This document shows positions 35,381 to 48,800 of a stretch of DNA of 64,000 nucleotides, one piece after another. The DNA lies in contig JAUFSD010000007.1 of the NCBI GenBank assembly GCA_033030425.1, forward strand, positions 682,001-746,000. Direction: 5' to 3'. The notes beneath the pieces are model-generated. The model saw only the letters and a list, made by a program, of their open reading frames with translations. It had not been told where the DNA came from and did not search any database. A program made the position numbers and the translations under genes. This stretch comes from Verpa conica. Taxonomy: Eukaryota; Ascomycota; Pezizomycetes; Pezizales; Morchellaceae. How positions within the stretch are numbered: the stretch's first letter is position 1; each line of letters starts with the position of its first letter.

Positions 35381-38300
35381 CTATTTTTTCTTGTTCTTAG
35401 GAACTCTAGCCAACCAGTATATGAAAACGGCCATGCAAAGGTTGAACACTGCATAACACAACATGAGCCCGAAATTCCTCCACCGTTCGCTATATTCGAT
35501 AGATAGCGCAGACAAGAATGTGTTGGTAGAGGAAAGCGAGCAGTAACGGCAGTCAGCTACGGCTGAGGGGTTCGAGATTGTACCGCCGGCAAACGAGATG
35601 AAGGAGGACATGTATTCTCCGCAGGTTTGGCCGCTAGGGGGGTTGAATATAGTGAACTCTATATCCGAGCAATGGACATCTGCGTCTGCCACTGCTGTAG
35701 AAAGCATAGCGCTGATGAGATATGTAAATGGCGAAACGCGATACATGAAGATCCAGAAGCCCGGAAGAGTCTCCTTTGTAGCCAAAACACTGGTGAAGTC
35801 AGTTACTGAAAGATAAAATGTAAGGGGATAGGAAAACTCACCCGCAGAAAATAATCGACAAAACGAAAAGTAGATTTGCAAGATTTCCTCCTGCCTCTGC
35901 AGTCTCGATCCCGGCAATCATCATGTGTGTAAATGTTGAAGTAAACATATAAAATGACCAAAGCAGCAAGAACATAAGCGCGCCACGTTCAGTGGTAGAG
36001 TCTGTACTGTATGTATTCCGGAACATCCCAATTGGATAATACCAAAGAAAGTAGCTGATGACTGCCATCAAGGTTTGCCATGGCAGCTCAACAATGATTG
36101 TAGAGAGGATGAAGGCTTTCCATGAATAGGCTTTGGATGGTCGCTCTCGCGCCTCGTAAAGGGAGCGCTGGGTCACGAAATGAGGCATGATCTGCTGAAC
36201 GATTGTTCCAAAAATGTTCATAAACAAAAAGATGGAAAACATCTGGTTTTGTAGACCCTGGATGGAGTTTTCAGAATTCAGGAAAGAGAGACCGATGAGG
36301 AGTGCCTGATTCACGAATTAGTCAAAGTAAAATTGAGGAGAGGTCGCTATCATACCGCTGATGTGCAAAGGAAAACCTTGGAGTAGATATAAGATGGGGT
36401 GCGCCAATACTGCTCAAATATACGTATCAAGCACATCTTAAGCTGGTATGAGAATGGCATAGCAAATTCCTCATGTCTAACTGCTTGTGATGCTGATCCA
36501 TGCTGTCCTAATTCCATCTGCATATCATCCAATTCCTTTCTGACTGCAACCCGCTCTGGACTGTCCAGCCATATCTGTGGCCAATCCCTGGTAGAAACAG
36601 ATCCCGGCGCAGCACCAATGACTTCAAGCATCCATTCGGCGGGATTCGCATCAGGCGGGCAAGGATGTGATCCATTCTTCTCGAAATAGCCCGTTAGTGT
36701 GCTGGAATTTTCACCGATTTCTCCAAAGTATACTGTCTTTCCTCCTTTTGCAAGAAATAGCAGACGATCGAAGTTCTGAACCAAGAGAGCTGAAGGTTGA
36801 TGAATAGTGCAAAGAATAGCTTGTCCGCTGTTTGCCAGTTTCCTCATCAAAGTACAGATTGACCATGCTGTCTGACTGTCCAGGCCGGAAGTTGGTTCGT
36901 CAAGGAATAATAGAAGTTCAGGCTTAGCAGCAAGTTCAACACCAATCGTCAAGCGCTTTCGCTGCTCCACATTAAGTCCTAATATTATGTAAGCCTCCCT
37001 CTTCAATCGTTTACTTAAGAGAACCACAAACCTTCTCCCGGTACACCAACGACAGCCTCTGAGTATTCCTCCATTTCAAGCAACTTGATAACCTCTTCAA
37101 CGTAATCAAGCTTCTCTTTCTCGGTAAAGCTGTTTGGTTGCCGTAACAAAGCGCTGAAAACCAATGCTTCGCGTACTGTAGAAGTCTGGAGATGCAAATC
37201 CTGTTGCTGAACATAACCAGTTTTTCGCTGGAAAGATGAATCCCGTGGTTGGCCATTGACAAGCATTTCTCCGCTTACGACTCCCATAGTCACTCGACTT
37301 GCAAGTACATCCAACAGCGTAGTTTTTCCAGCTCCAGATACACCCTAGACAACCCGTTAGCTTCCTAGAAGATGGATACAATAAGATTATGAGCTTACCA
37401 TCAGCGCAGTAAGAGTACCAGGCTTGACCCATCCATCTACATTATCCAGAATCCTGCGGGTTTCCTTCTTAATTTGAACATCGTAGCAAACATCCTTCCA
37501 TTGAAATATGTCAGTCTGTTGGTGAATAACAGGAGATTTCTCTGAAGTGGTATTCTCGGCAACAACAGTCCTCGGTGTGTTTGGGGCTTCGTTATCTACG
37601 TTGGTCTTCCGGTGGTTTCGAAGGAATTTTTTACGGAAAAGCAGGACTTCACCCTTCGAGCGAGCAGCAGCGATAAACTCAGTGCCGACGAGATAGGTTG
37701 CCAAGAAGAAGATCGTGAATGCGATAATAATACCGAGATTACTAAATAAAAGATTAGCAGTGCCCAATATTAAAGACATAAAATAAGGAGAAACTTACCG
37801 CCAAAGATGTGGCTCATAGTACTCATAGGTAGTATTGATGAAGGCATCTCCGTTGACAGTAGCTCGCCCAGTAACAGCTCCCTTAGTGCTGCAAGATCTT
37901 TCCACGTCTAAGACATTTTCATACCCAGGACCCGATGGTATGTAGATAGTGCATGGAAATTCTCTTCCGCTGAATTCATTGACCATCAAACTCTCGAATG
38001 CATATGCAATCGGGTTTAGATAGTTTAGCCACCTGAGGAAGACAGCCATATCTCGTACGGGAATCGCGAATCCTGTGTATACCACCAACACGAGGATCAA
38101 CACCGCGGCTGGCGCCATGGCCTGGGAGATTGTTCGTGAGACTGAGGCGATTGTCCGAAACATCATAGACATGCAAAGTGTAACAGTGAAGGAGAACAGC
38201 AAGAAAACGAAGAATGCGCCAGGCTCGCGGCGTAGATTTGCCATGAAGTATATCGTCAAGTTGAAGCCTAGTGCGGTCAGGATTTTCGCAGGTAGATCAC

Positions 38301-40387
38301 ATATCATAGAGGCAATGGCCTCTGAATATGAGTGGTAGAGAGCGTAATTAGTGTGTTTTTCCACGATGGGTCGTTGAGCGTATAATGTGAGAATCTAAGA
38401 TTGTCAGATAAGCAACACAAAATCATGCACATGAGACATACCTCCAAGATACTCGAGAAAGCATTCATCAATACTGCAAAGAACAACAAAGCCCCTCTAA
38501 GGAAGAAGCTAGAGGTATCATCGGCCAAATTATAAAAGACGCTGCCAATGATCACAGCCAATACTATATTTCCAATAACGGTTGCGAAGAAGTTTGACAT
38601 ATCACCTTGCAACCTCTGGAAACCACGACGAATACATAGCTTTACCTGCATCGGCACAGATATAGTAAATGGTGATTCAACATTCCTATATGATGATTAG
38701 TAAAGACTACTAGGTTTGAGATAATTGCATGCGTTATATGACTTACATCCGTTTCGCCTGCTGAGCGGCCCTTGACTGCTTAAACTTCTCCAACTGCTCG
38801 CCACCGACTGGGTATTCTTGTTGGTAGGAATCGATATCGCGCAAGAGACTCTTGTACTCGTCACTCTTTTTCCAGGTATCTGCAAACTCGTCGGGGGTAC
38901 GGGGTACTCTGTTTTCATACCCCGGCTTTACTGTTCGTTCGCTGGGACTTGTCAAAGAGGTGAGGAAATCTGCGGTAGTCTGTCGTTCAGGACAAGAAAA
39001 GCCCATTTCGGTAAAAAAGGGTTTTGCGCTCTCTATAGGTCCAAAGTAAATCTGTCTACCCTCGTAAAGTACTATAACTTTATCAAAGACCTAAATCATA
39101 GGTACTGTCAGCTTAAATAACTAATATATATTTAGTTGGGTCAACTTACATCATAGGCAGCTTGAGAGGCCTGGTACATGGACACAAGCATGGTTGAGTG
39201 TGCCATTTCACTTTGAAGTCTCAAGGTCCTGACGAACTCAAGAGCTGTAGCACTGTCTAGACCTCTGGTGCTGTTGTCCCAGCATTGAAGTGGGCTTCCG
39301 CTAAGCGCCGCCTCTGCAATACTGACTCTCTTACGCTCTCCACCACTCACACCTCTCACGAAGTCATCTCCAACCTTTGTGTTGAATGTGTGGGTTAGAC
39401 CGAAAACGGCCATAACCACATCTCGCATATGGTCGCTGTACTGTTCTCGAGTAATTCCAGGGAAACGATTTCTTGGTGCACGTGTTTGCGCAGCAAATGA
39501 TAGTGTCTCTCCAACAGTCAAGTGCGGGAAATGAACATCTGTCTCGGCGTTGTAGATTGCTTCACCACGGAAGTGGTCGTGCATGAGATCCCTTGGAATA
39601 CCTGTTTTTTAGGGAAAAGAGTTAGAAACCATAAAAGACCCTTTATATTATCATGTAACAAACCTTGATACTCTATTTCCGATGCAGAGTCGACATATAG
39701 TCCATGAGTTTGCCCTGCTATTGTTTTCAAGAATGTTGAACAGCCACTAGATTTCTTAGTTCATATAGCCTTTAAGATACCATAAGGATTGGATATTTAC
39801 CTTCCAGGACGTCCCAAAACAACAAGCATTTCCCCGTTCTTTACTAAACCGTCAAAATCTCTCAAGATCTGAATCTTTGTTTCACCTTTATGCTTATCTC
39901 CCCCAAAAAACTTGCCCATTGACCCAAGAGTATCTATCCATAGATTCCCTACATCTTTTTGATAATCAAGAGGACTACCAAAGCCATGCACGTTCAGGTT
40001 CTTGAAAAAGACACCAGCTGTGCGGTTAGGATATCTCTCCGGATCCTTGGATACCATATGCATCAAGGCTTTCACCCATGCTTTGACCTGGAAATGCCCA
40101 GACCCAGGCTGGAATATTGGGTTATCTGAATTAAAGGGGTTATCGATTTCTCCATCCTTTGGAACTGTGTAAGTTGACTGGCGTGAGAATTGCCTGGCGA
40201 GCTCGGTGATTTCGCGCTCTTTTTCGGAAGTGATTTCGGAGGCCTTGTTCCCGCGAATGTCCTCATACCCAGAAGGCGAAGGGGTGACAGTCCCACTATT
40301 GTATGATATTCCATCAGTCTCGTCTTTTTCTGCCTTCAGGGCATCAGTGCTCCTGGAGGCAGGTCGTTGGCCATCATCGCCGGCCAT
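35381..40387 (-). CDS. PDR-type ABC transporter (ABCG, CDR1/PDR5-like multidrug exporter)
   Basis: Eleven exons on the minus strand (first 40387-39801, last 35789-35381) join to 1485 residues, the usual size of full fungal PDR pumps. Architecture is NBD1-TMD1-NBD2-TMD2. NBD1 has the atypical Walker [14 protein letters not shown] (split by intron 1, Cys replacing Lys), signature [14 protein letters not shown] and Walker [20 protein letters not shown]2 has canonical Walker [13 protein letters not shown], degenerate signature [17 protein letters not shown] and [18 protein letters not shown]. This asymmetry is characteristic of PDR proteins, with one catalytic ATP site. Each TMD shows six hydrophobic segments; large extracellular loops precede their last helix. 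Likely plasma-membrane exporter of azoles or other toxic compounds. The promoter region is interrupted by a LINE 325 bp upstream of the start codon. Confidence 0.95.
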
Positions 40388-40711
40388 TGTTGTAAGGCTA
40401 GTGATATAAAAATGGCAGACAGAGGTTGGTGCGATTGCAGTTTACTCTCTGAAGAAGAATTAGCTGATCCGTCTCTTATCAGATTGCTGAAGAACTCGAA
40501 GCTATTACAGAAACCGGGGGAAGCTGACCTTTTGTACCATGTATTGCCTATACCGTGAAATGCTTACCGGGTCGCCAGCATCCGAGCTAGCAACCTGAAA
40601 TTCCCAAGTCAAACAATTACTAGGTTTGTGTTACTCTACTTTCCCATCTTCCTCATTTGGCCAGGGTGCCTCACACCCTTGTCCAGGCCTATCTTGAATT
40701 AATAGCAAGGT
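40388..40711 (-). promoter_or_regulatory. Proximal promoter region of the ABC transporter gene
   Basis: 324 bp between the start codon and the LINE target-site duplication. CT/CA-rich blocks are present, but no specific transcription-factor site can be named with confidence. Anything further upstream is separated by 5.1 kb of transposon. Confidence 0.5.
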
Positions 40712-40727
40712 GTGAGCGCGACCACTT
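40712..40727. repeat. Left target-site duplication of the LINE
   Basis: GTGAGCGCGACCACTT, identical to the 16 bases that follow the poly(A) tail at 45844-45859. Confidence 0.9.
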
Positions 40728-40831
40728 CATCCTCCATCCCCTCTATTTTCTCAGTTTTTGAAATTCAACACCAACATTTTGCGTGGCAACCACTTTTCCC
40801 CACCAAACTCACAAAAATCCCAGGCTTCAAA

Positions 40832-42300
40832 ATGCCAAGCCTTGACCCCTCTCTCTCTGAAATTTGTGACAACCTACAAATTGGCCTTATAGACCATGAA
40901 ATAGGCATGCCAAACTCTTCCCTCATCTCTTCCACCGTCGCCAACGCTATGAATGACGACAACACCTCCCCCATGGAGAAGCTGCTCCTCACCCTCCTTT
41001 GTTCCACCTTCAAGGTCGCGGCCCAGGCTAAACACGCCGTCCTCGAACTCTCCCATCAACTCGATTCCATCACGGCCGCTGTCGATGACATTCAGACAAA
41101 GACTCGGTACGCCTCCAACCATCCCCCTACCGCCGTCTACGACCGCTTTGAGAGACTCGAAGCCATCGTCAAGAGTGTTAAAAACTCAGTCTCCTCCCCT
41201 CCCGCAACCTTCCCCCATCAGAGAACCCAATCAACCACTCCCGCCGCCCCCGTTTATCAGAGCCCACCTGCCAAACCCTCCACCACGCCGGTCACTGTCA
41301 CCGAAAAGAAGTCCTACGTTGACGCAGCCAAGTCGGCTGCCAACATCGCCACCCCAAAGGCCACCCAGAAGACCACCAACCCTCGCCCCAGGCAACCGAA
41401 AGTCACGGAGGATAAGCCCAAGACATCGCTTCATCGCCCAAATGGGGCGTTCTTCTCGTCCCGTACAGACCCCTCTCCCCTCAAAGACTCCGAATCCCTC
41501 GTCCAACGTCTCCCCGCTCTTTTAGGCGGGTTCGCTAAAGGAGGACAAGTCGCCCTGTCACCTCTCTCACAGTCTCCATCAATCAACGCGAGCTGTCTCA
41601 GTTACCGCCCCCTACGGTCCCAGCCTCCACATACGCCCCTTTCTTCGAAGCGCTTACAGCCATTCTCAACCAACGGGACCACGACTCCGCCAACCCGTTT
41701 CAGTTGTTTAAACAAGCTCCCACCACCTGCGATGTAGCCATCGGAGGCATCCCCAAGCGAATTCCCCGATCTCGACCATCTTAAAAGTCCTTCCCCGAAG
41801 CAGTTAAACTCGCAACAGGGATCACTCCTCTCGATACCCGCTTCCTCACCGCCGACGACACCACTCGCAACACCCGTAAGTTCTCAACAGTTGTTGTCAT
41901 CACGCTGAAGAAGCAGCCATCATCGGCACCACCATTAGACTGTTTTCGCGCCCCGCCACTCGTCACATGCTGGCACTCCAAAGCCACTCTCTGCCGCAAT
42001 TGCTACAAATTCGCCACCCAACCAAAGGGTGTAAACAGAAAGAGCTACTTGCCCCATTTGCTCCCTAGGTCACCCTGCAGGGGACAAACACCAGGTTACC
42101 ACGCGTCCGCCACGTCCGTCCAAAACCCAACCTGCGTCGCCTCTCCCTCCAAATGCGTCAATCATGCGGAGGTAACCACACGGCAAACTTCTCGAAATGC
42201 CCCCATCGCATTTCCATTATTAATAAGCTCAGAGACGGACCTACCCAGGAGGCCCAACTCTCTTCAGACGCCACCGTAGAGGTGGCGATGAACGACACCA
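40832..42300 (+). pseudogene. LINE ORF1 (gag-like nucleic-acid-binding protein), frameshifted
   Basis: The first ATG in the frame is at 40832; an intact open frame runs to 41737 (about 301 residues): acidic N-terminus, coiled-coil-like segment (LELSHQLDSITAAVDDIQTK), then Pro/Ser/Lys-rich region (KKSYVDAAKSAANIA). The continuation moves to another frame around 41540-41800 (FPEAVKLATGITPLDTRFL), and shifts again near 41900 before a zinc-knuckle-like CRNCYKF...KGC region. At least two, probably three, indels disrupt it. Confidence 0.75.
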
Positions 42301-42305
42301 ATTAA

Positions 42306-45300
42306 ATGTTTAGTACGACCGCTAAACATTCTCCTTTTTTTAACATCATTCAACACAACTGCGCCGGGAGCAATAATGTGTTTCTTTCTCTATTCTCAAA
42401 TCCAGTAGTTCACTCGGCACAGGTTATAGCTGTGCAAGAACCCCCTTTATTCAATCGCTCTCCTTTAGTTGCGCCCAATTTTGCCCTTTTTAAACCCACA
42501 CCCACACTTCAGTCAGATAAAGTGTCGGTGTGCTTTTATGTTAATCTTTCCTTCCTGGATAAAAATTCCGTTACCCAAACCCCCTCGCACCGAGGGGACA
42601 TCACGTTCATTACTTTGCATTTCACCACTTCAAATCGCACATTCTCATCCCTAACACTTGTTAATGTGTACAACAGACAGGTATTCGACTCTGTCAGATC
42701 TGTTCCTCCTTGTTTAGCCTTTCAGGCCTCATCGGTCCCTACCGTCGTTGTTGGAGACTTTAATGTTCACTCTCCAGCCGCCGATCCTTTACGAAAGTTC
42801 TCCACCACAGAACTAAATCTTTCCACTCCCTATTTTAGGGTAGCCAACCAACTTGGCTTTTCACTCATTAACACACCAGGGAAATACACCAGAATTTCCC
42901 CTGACCCGAGAAAGCGACACAGCGTTATCGACTTTACCTGGGCCAATCATTCCGCAACTCAATTAATTCAAAAGTGGCTCATCCCGCCAGTCCCCTCAGG
43001 CTCAGATCATAGAGTCATACTTTGTCAGCTGGCCCCTTCGGACTCCGATTTCACTCCCTACAACACCCCTAACTGGGCTCTCGCCAACTGGGACCTAATT
43101 ACGCCTCAGCTAAACGAGATTCAATTTTCCTCTGACTCCTCTAATCTAGATAACTGGTTCGACGAGTCCTTTAACCAACTTCAAAACGTCCTTCTTTTAC
43201 ACACTCCTACAAAGAGAGTCTCATCATGGTCGAAACCCTGGTGGAACCCCAATCTTTCCCAATTAAGATCTATTTACCACAGTGTTCATAAGTCCTACCG
43301 CAAAGGACTTTCCCCTCCATTCGAGCTTAAAGCGGCCAAAAACGCCTACTTTAATGCCATCAAAAAGGCCAAACGTGACCATTGGAACACGTTTGTGTCT
43401 AACGCATCCCCTTCCGATATGTGGCGGCTCAAGAAAATGGCCACCAGAGTTGAGGACCGAATCCCGTCCATCCCCAATTCCCCTACTCCCCGAATTCTAA
43501 ATGAAAATTTAGTGAACGCATTCTTTCCTCCGAGACCTGATACTGGCTCCCCTCTTCCCCTACGGTTCCATAGTGTTCCCGTTATTACCCCTGAAGAAAT
43601 TCAACACGTTCTTTCTAAAACATCTAATCTGTCGGCACCAGGACCCGACTCCATTCCCTACTCAATATGGAAAGGTGTCCACAGAATCAATCCCACACTC
43701 ATTCCCAGAATACTTACCCCTCTTTTAAAAAGCGGTTACCACCCACTTTCCCTTAAAAAGGCAAACGGTGTTGTCCTAGCCAAACCAGGCAAAGACGACT
43801 ACACAGCCACCTCCTCCTACCGGATAATTGTGCTTCTCCAAACCTTTTCAAAAGTTCTGGAGAAAGTCGTCACCCTTAGACTGGCAAAGATTGCGAAGGC
43901 CACCGGCCTAGTTCATCCACACCAGTGCGGCTCAGTCGCAGGCCTCTCCACCTCAGACGCCACCACTGTCTTTTACAACGAAATCAGAGCTATGCAACTA
44001 GCTAAACTGAAAGTCTCCACTCTTTTTTTAGACATTAAAGGCGGCTTTGACAATGTGGTCAAACACACCCTAGCCTCCATTCTTACTTCCCAAAGCGTCC
44101 CCCCCTATATGGTCAATTGGATTCTGTCCTTTTTGTCCGATCGCTGGGTCACCTTGCTCTACAAAGGCTCTCCCAAGCTAGCTGTTCCGTTCGTCAGGGC
44201 CCCCTGCGATCCCCCATCTCTCCTTTATTATTTGTTATTTATGTTAGCGTTTTACATCACCTGGAACCTTCACCAGGCATTACCCTATCATACGTTGATG
44301 ATTTTGCCATCACGGTTGCCTCACCCACAGTTGAGGAAAACATTCTCTTACTTCAAGAAAATTATTATCGCCTTAAAAACGATGCAGCCCCCCGCAACGT
44401 GTCCTTCTCAGTCGCTAAAACTGAGCTGATGCACTGGCGCACCCCCAGAGACAAGTCCCCAGTCTCACATCTTTCCGTGTGCATCGATGGACACACCTTC
44501 CATCCAAAACCAATAGTCCGGTGGGTTGGCTACTGGTTCTCACCCTCATTCAACCCTAACGATCATTTTGTAAGGAGGCTGGCGTCCGCCCAGGCCTCCT
44601 TCGGTATTCTTCATAGATTTTCCTCCCCCGGAAAAGGTCTTTCCTCAGGAAACTGCAGGAAACTCGCTACTCTTGCCATTCGCCCCATGCTTACCTATGG
44701 AGCCACTCTTTTTACCCCCACCTCAGCCCTAAAAGAAATGGAAGTCTTTTGGAACTCCGTCCTCAGGTGGGCCTTAGGTTGCTTCAGGTCAACCAATCTA
44801 CATGCTTTATGGGCGGAGGCATCCGCCCCCCCGTTGATACTTTACCTTCATTATCTTAAGATCAAACACGCCATCCGAGTTGCTACTGCCTATCCCCTTA
44901 ACAACCCAGTCACGGCCCGGTTTGACCCGTCGTTTCCAACCATCTCACCCGAACGGAGCTACTCACACTCCGAACTTCTTAAAGGTCTCCCTAATCCCCC
45001 CAAAAAGTGGAATTCGGTCGCCAAAGCAGGCGTGAACCATCTGCCAATCGAATTTCTGGGCTCTCTAGTCCGGCCATTATTAGGCTCCAACCTCAGCCAC
45101 AAAAGCTTTTCAGTTATGGTTAAGCAACAGCTCCTAAAGAATTGGGAGATTCTCTACCCTCCACCCAGCTACTACAAATATGGTTGTTCTCTCACAACAC
45201 CATATTTTATGTCTCTTCACAAATTTCAATCCTCCCGTCTCCACCAAATGCGGGTGGAAAAGAACTATCTAAACGCCCATAAGTCGTGGATAAACTTTCA

Positions 45301-45572
45301 CACTCCTGACACCTGTCCCAGGTGTCTTTCCTCCCCCGAAACAACAGAGTACGTATTTCTGCACCGCCCCCAGTCTCGCCGTGTCCAGAAACTCTCTCCT
45401 ACCCAACATTAGATCCCTTGACGAAATTTGGAGCTCTGAAACCCTTTCGCTACTCGTCGGGACCTTCGTTGTTCAAAACAGAATAAATTTTCCCAAAAAA
45501 GCGCTTCCGTCACCAGTGCCATCCTCCCTCACTACGTCCTCTCTCACCTCCATAACCTACTCCGAATCATAA
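42306..45572 (+). pseudogene. LINE ORF2 (endonuclease / reverse transcriptase), frameshifted twice
   Basis: Starting at 42306, the APE-type endonuclease shows IIQHNCAGSNNVFLSL, VIAVQEPPLF, VVVGDFNVHSP and SGSDHRVILC. The RT follows, with KANGVVLAKPGKDDY, YRIIVLLQTFSKVLEKV, HQCGSVAGLSTSDA and STLFLDIKGGFDNV. A shift at about 44195-44210, in a C-rich stretch, moves to the frame containing GPLRSPISPLLFVIYVS and the catalytic LSYVDDFAIT (Y-x-D-D box). A second shift near 45375 leads into SRNSLLPNIRSLDEIW, ending at 45572. Apart from these indels the protein is continuous and has no internal stops. Confidence 0.85.
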
Positions 45573-45843
45573 GGAGTTATCAAGCCTATCAAGCCCGTGT
45601 ATAACGGCACCAAGACAATAAGTCAGAAGGAAGGAAGTTATATTTGAGTAGTACATTGGTTTTGTTAAAATGTTTCTTTTATTTCCTGTGTTAAAATTAT
45701 TTGTTATTTGGAATTTTGAAGGGGGTCGTGTTTTATTTTTAGGAAGGGGAAGGGTTCTTTTTAGGTCATAGTTTATACTGCATACCAGATTTTGTACCCA
45801 GAATAATAAAATCACTTGATATAAAAAAAAAAAAAAAAAAAAA

Positions 45844-45859
45844 GTGAGCGCGACCACTT
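45844..45859. repeat. Right target-site duplication of the LINE
   Basis: Exact copy of 40712-40727, directly after the poly(A) tail. Confidence 0.9.
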
Positions 45860-48800
45860 TACCAACGGGGTGGCTCTGGCTCTAGCGGCGGCCCCTATCC
45901 GACACAAACATCAAGTGCCAATACCTAGGCATGCCGTGCGCCTGCCATATAGGGGTGGTACCTACTCTATGTATGAATAATCGTATTCGCATTCGCGCTC
46001 GCTACAGGCGACTAGGGCTCCCAAGAGAATGCCATCATGTCGCCCCTCCTCACCCACAACCGCAGACAACTTTAATTCATTAAGCCCGGATGCCAGCGTT
46101 CCGAGAGGCATGATCTCAGCACTCTCTCGCTCGGATGCTGGAGTAGCCGGTGCAGTTGTTTGCACCTGCTGTCACTCGATGTGTTACTTCCTTCTGGGCG
46201 TTGCAGTGAATGATGTAGGGCTGAGGTACTAACGAGGCTGCCACTGAGATGAGATCTCGCACGTCCCGCCAACCCGCACGCTACCGGGCCCTGTCGGGTC
46301 TAAATCCGCAGCCCACACAACAAAGTTAAAAAATTGCCTCAAACAGACAATTTAAGCCTTTGCGAGAGCGAAATCTTAGTGCATCACAGCCAGTAGAGCG
46401 AGTGCTCTCTACACAGTAAACTTCCAACGCCCTGGCTACCTAACACTGCCACACAATCTGGGGATATTAGGCTTGGGCCCAAGACTTTGGGATAAGTACC
46501 CCCGCCGGAAGGACAAACTTCCGTTGCTCTCGGGATTTCGAGCTTCCGGCGCCAGTCGAGGGTATTTTACTATGGGAAAAAGTGGTTATTGTGTTTCAGG
46601 GCTACCGCATGGCCACTAACAATACATGTAGGTATGAAGGGTCGCCAAGGTGGGTATTTGGCACCCGAACTACTGGACCAAGTGTCTTCAATGTTAACTG
46701 TAGATACGCTTATACCGCTCGATGGGTAGAACCAAGATCCTTGGCGTAAGGTCCAGGATAAATCTCTCGTCCCTCTCCAGGATTATGGCCCCTAGATAAG
46801 ATAACTTAACCGATACGGAAAACTTCATTCTTCGCATATGTGTAACCGATATATATATATAACCGGCGGCCACTAAAATACTTCCTTTCGGCGGGGGTGG
46901 GGGATGTTTTTTGATAGTGAAATCTGATGAAATATTTACCCTGAGTCGTTCATGTTAAATATGAGCTCCACTACTGCTTTAAGTCTCTTGGCTAGATCAG
47001 TAAACGAATGAGTTCCAGACAAAAATTGCATGTAAGCGTCTTATATAGCACATGCCTTGTGACTAGTACACATGTAATTATTCCATTCATGCCCAGGAAA
47101 TAACAACTTTTGATACCGAATAGAACAAAAAACCACATGTAAGTTTAACGATGATCTAGCTACATGCATGCACATACAATACACAGCTACTAAACCTGAA
47201 TACTTGAAAGTAATCAGAAAAGGTATCCTGTGATATGTAGTAAAATATAAAGGACTCTAGAGATGAGTTGAAACGAGCTACATCCCTAGATCGAGGTACA
47301 GATGCACCCCCCTATTGAGTCTAATAAGCCTCAGTTATATTGATTGGCCCGCGTATAGCGCCTTTATCATATGGGCCCACTACTAGTACGTAAAGGACCA
47401 AGAAAGTGGATCTAGACTTCCTCCCGCTCTGATTTTTGGGGCTTCAGTAAATGGGTCTTTTACAAACCTTCAACCGCACCCGATGAAAGATACGCCTCGT
47501 CTGACCGCACAGCTTCAGATGATTGGTTTGGTACTAGTTAAGCCCCCTCCAGGCTTAGGCTAACTCCTATTGTTATGTATTTACGCGTAATGCTCACGGT
47601 CTCCCCTTTAAGCGTCGTGAAAATTACCAACAGCGTGAATAATGGGATAAAACCCCAAGTCACAGCCAAGCACTGTGCGGGAGTTAAAAGAGTTTTTTTA
47701 ATACAGTTTGCTGCAAGTACCGCGGGCCTGCCCCGTCCTTGCTTTATGCATGTACCCGTGTATGATATACAAAGCGGTACTTTGAGTACCTATACACCTA
47801 AATCAACTCCTCGCCTCTATTAACTAACCACACGAAGCTGGCCGAGAGAAGGGGGGACTCTGTCCCCACGCTATAGCTCCAATAAATCAATGATTACGTC
47901 TAAGTAGAGCTTACTGAGGCTTCGAGGGATGACTATTAACAAAAACACCGCTATCTAGCCTTCGAAGAACAAAATAATCGCTTCTTGAAACAGTACGCTT
48001 ATGGTCTCGTATCCAGCTAGTGGTATTTTCTATCTTACTAACGCGTACGTGCATCATTGGTCCTTATTTCGCAGCATTCATGAAAAATCACTCGATATAT
48101 ATCTCGGAACTCGAGACAGTGTCCGGACAGTACCCGAGACGGAACCCGAGAGAGCCCCGCGAAATACAAAGCTTCCATTCGCTAGAGTCTGACAGTAGGG
48201 CGTCGCTCGGCTTGTGTGACCTCGCCGAGTACAGCTATAATCTCCTCCAACCACTCATTACTCACCCTAAAATCTTACATCATCTCGGCGTTCCGATCTA
48301 AGGGAAATATCGGGAACTCTCGCAATCTCAAATTTTGTGTGTTTGAATGCTGTCACCGGCTGGTAGAGTCATCGATGCAGTTTTACTGCGCCGAGGGAAA
48401 TAGTAGTGAAAGGGGTTATCGTGAATTGTTGTTGCGGTAACTACACGCATATCCACGTCAGTGGCGGGGGGGCTTTAGACACCGAGTAGTTCTGATGAGA
48501 AAGATGACTAAACAAGCATCCCACAGCACCCAAAAAATTCTAGAATCCTTCTAAGTCTCAGAATCTAATAAGGAAAGGAGATTGACTCACGGAATACAAT
48601 GCAGTTCTCGGCAAGGTCTGTCTGCTTTTTTTTCCTCCCCGGCATTGTTAGTTTTTCCGTAAGCAGGGGGGGAATGTAAAACATGCATGAATTAAAGAAA
48701 GGTAGCTAGTATCTCCGGTTTTCAATGTCTCCAATAAGTATCCTACTCACTCATGTGTGATACTATACGCAGGAGTATAGGCTACACAGACGCCAATCTA

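Larger units (their letters stand above)
40728..45843 (+). mobile_element. Non-LTR retrotransposon (LINE, Tad/I-superclade-like), full length with poly(A)
   Basis: 5116 bp bounded by perfect 16-bp target-site duplications and ending in about 21 A residues (45823-45843). A 5' leader of about 100 bp is followed by a Pro/Thr-rich ORF1 and an ORF2 with apurinic endonuclease and reverse transcriptase domains. Both frames are broken by indels. No RNase H domain is recognisable after the RT; the C-terminus has the usual Cys-rich motif (TCPRCLSSPETTEYVFLH). Element orientation is opposite to the ABC transporter. Confidence 0.93.

Noticed and set aside
40953..41525. 190-codon frame overlapping LINE ORF1
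   Set aside because: It is the +1 shadow of the Pro/Ser-rich ORF1; composition is an artefact of C-rich codons.
46374..46440. Stretch reminiscent of a tRNA (AGAGCGAGTGCTC)
   Set aside because: No A-box/B-box pair with proper spacing and no cloverleaf could be drawn.
47575..47823. 82-codon ATG-initiated frame in the gene desert
   Set aside because: Random-looking composition, no motif, no splice or neighbour support.
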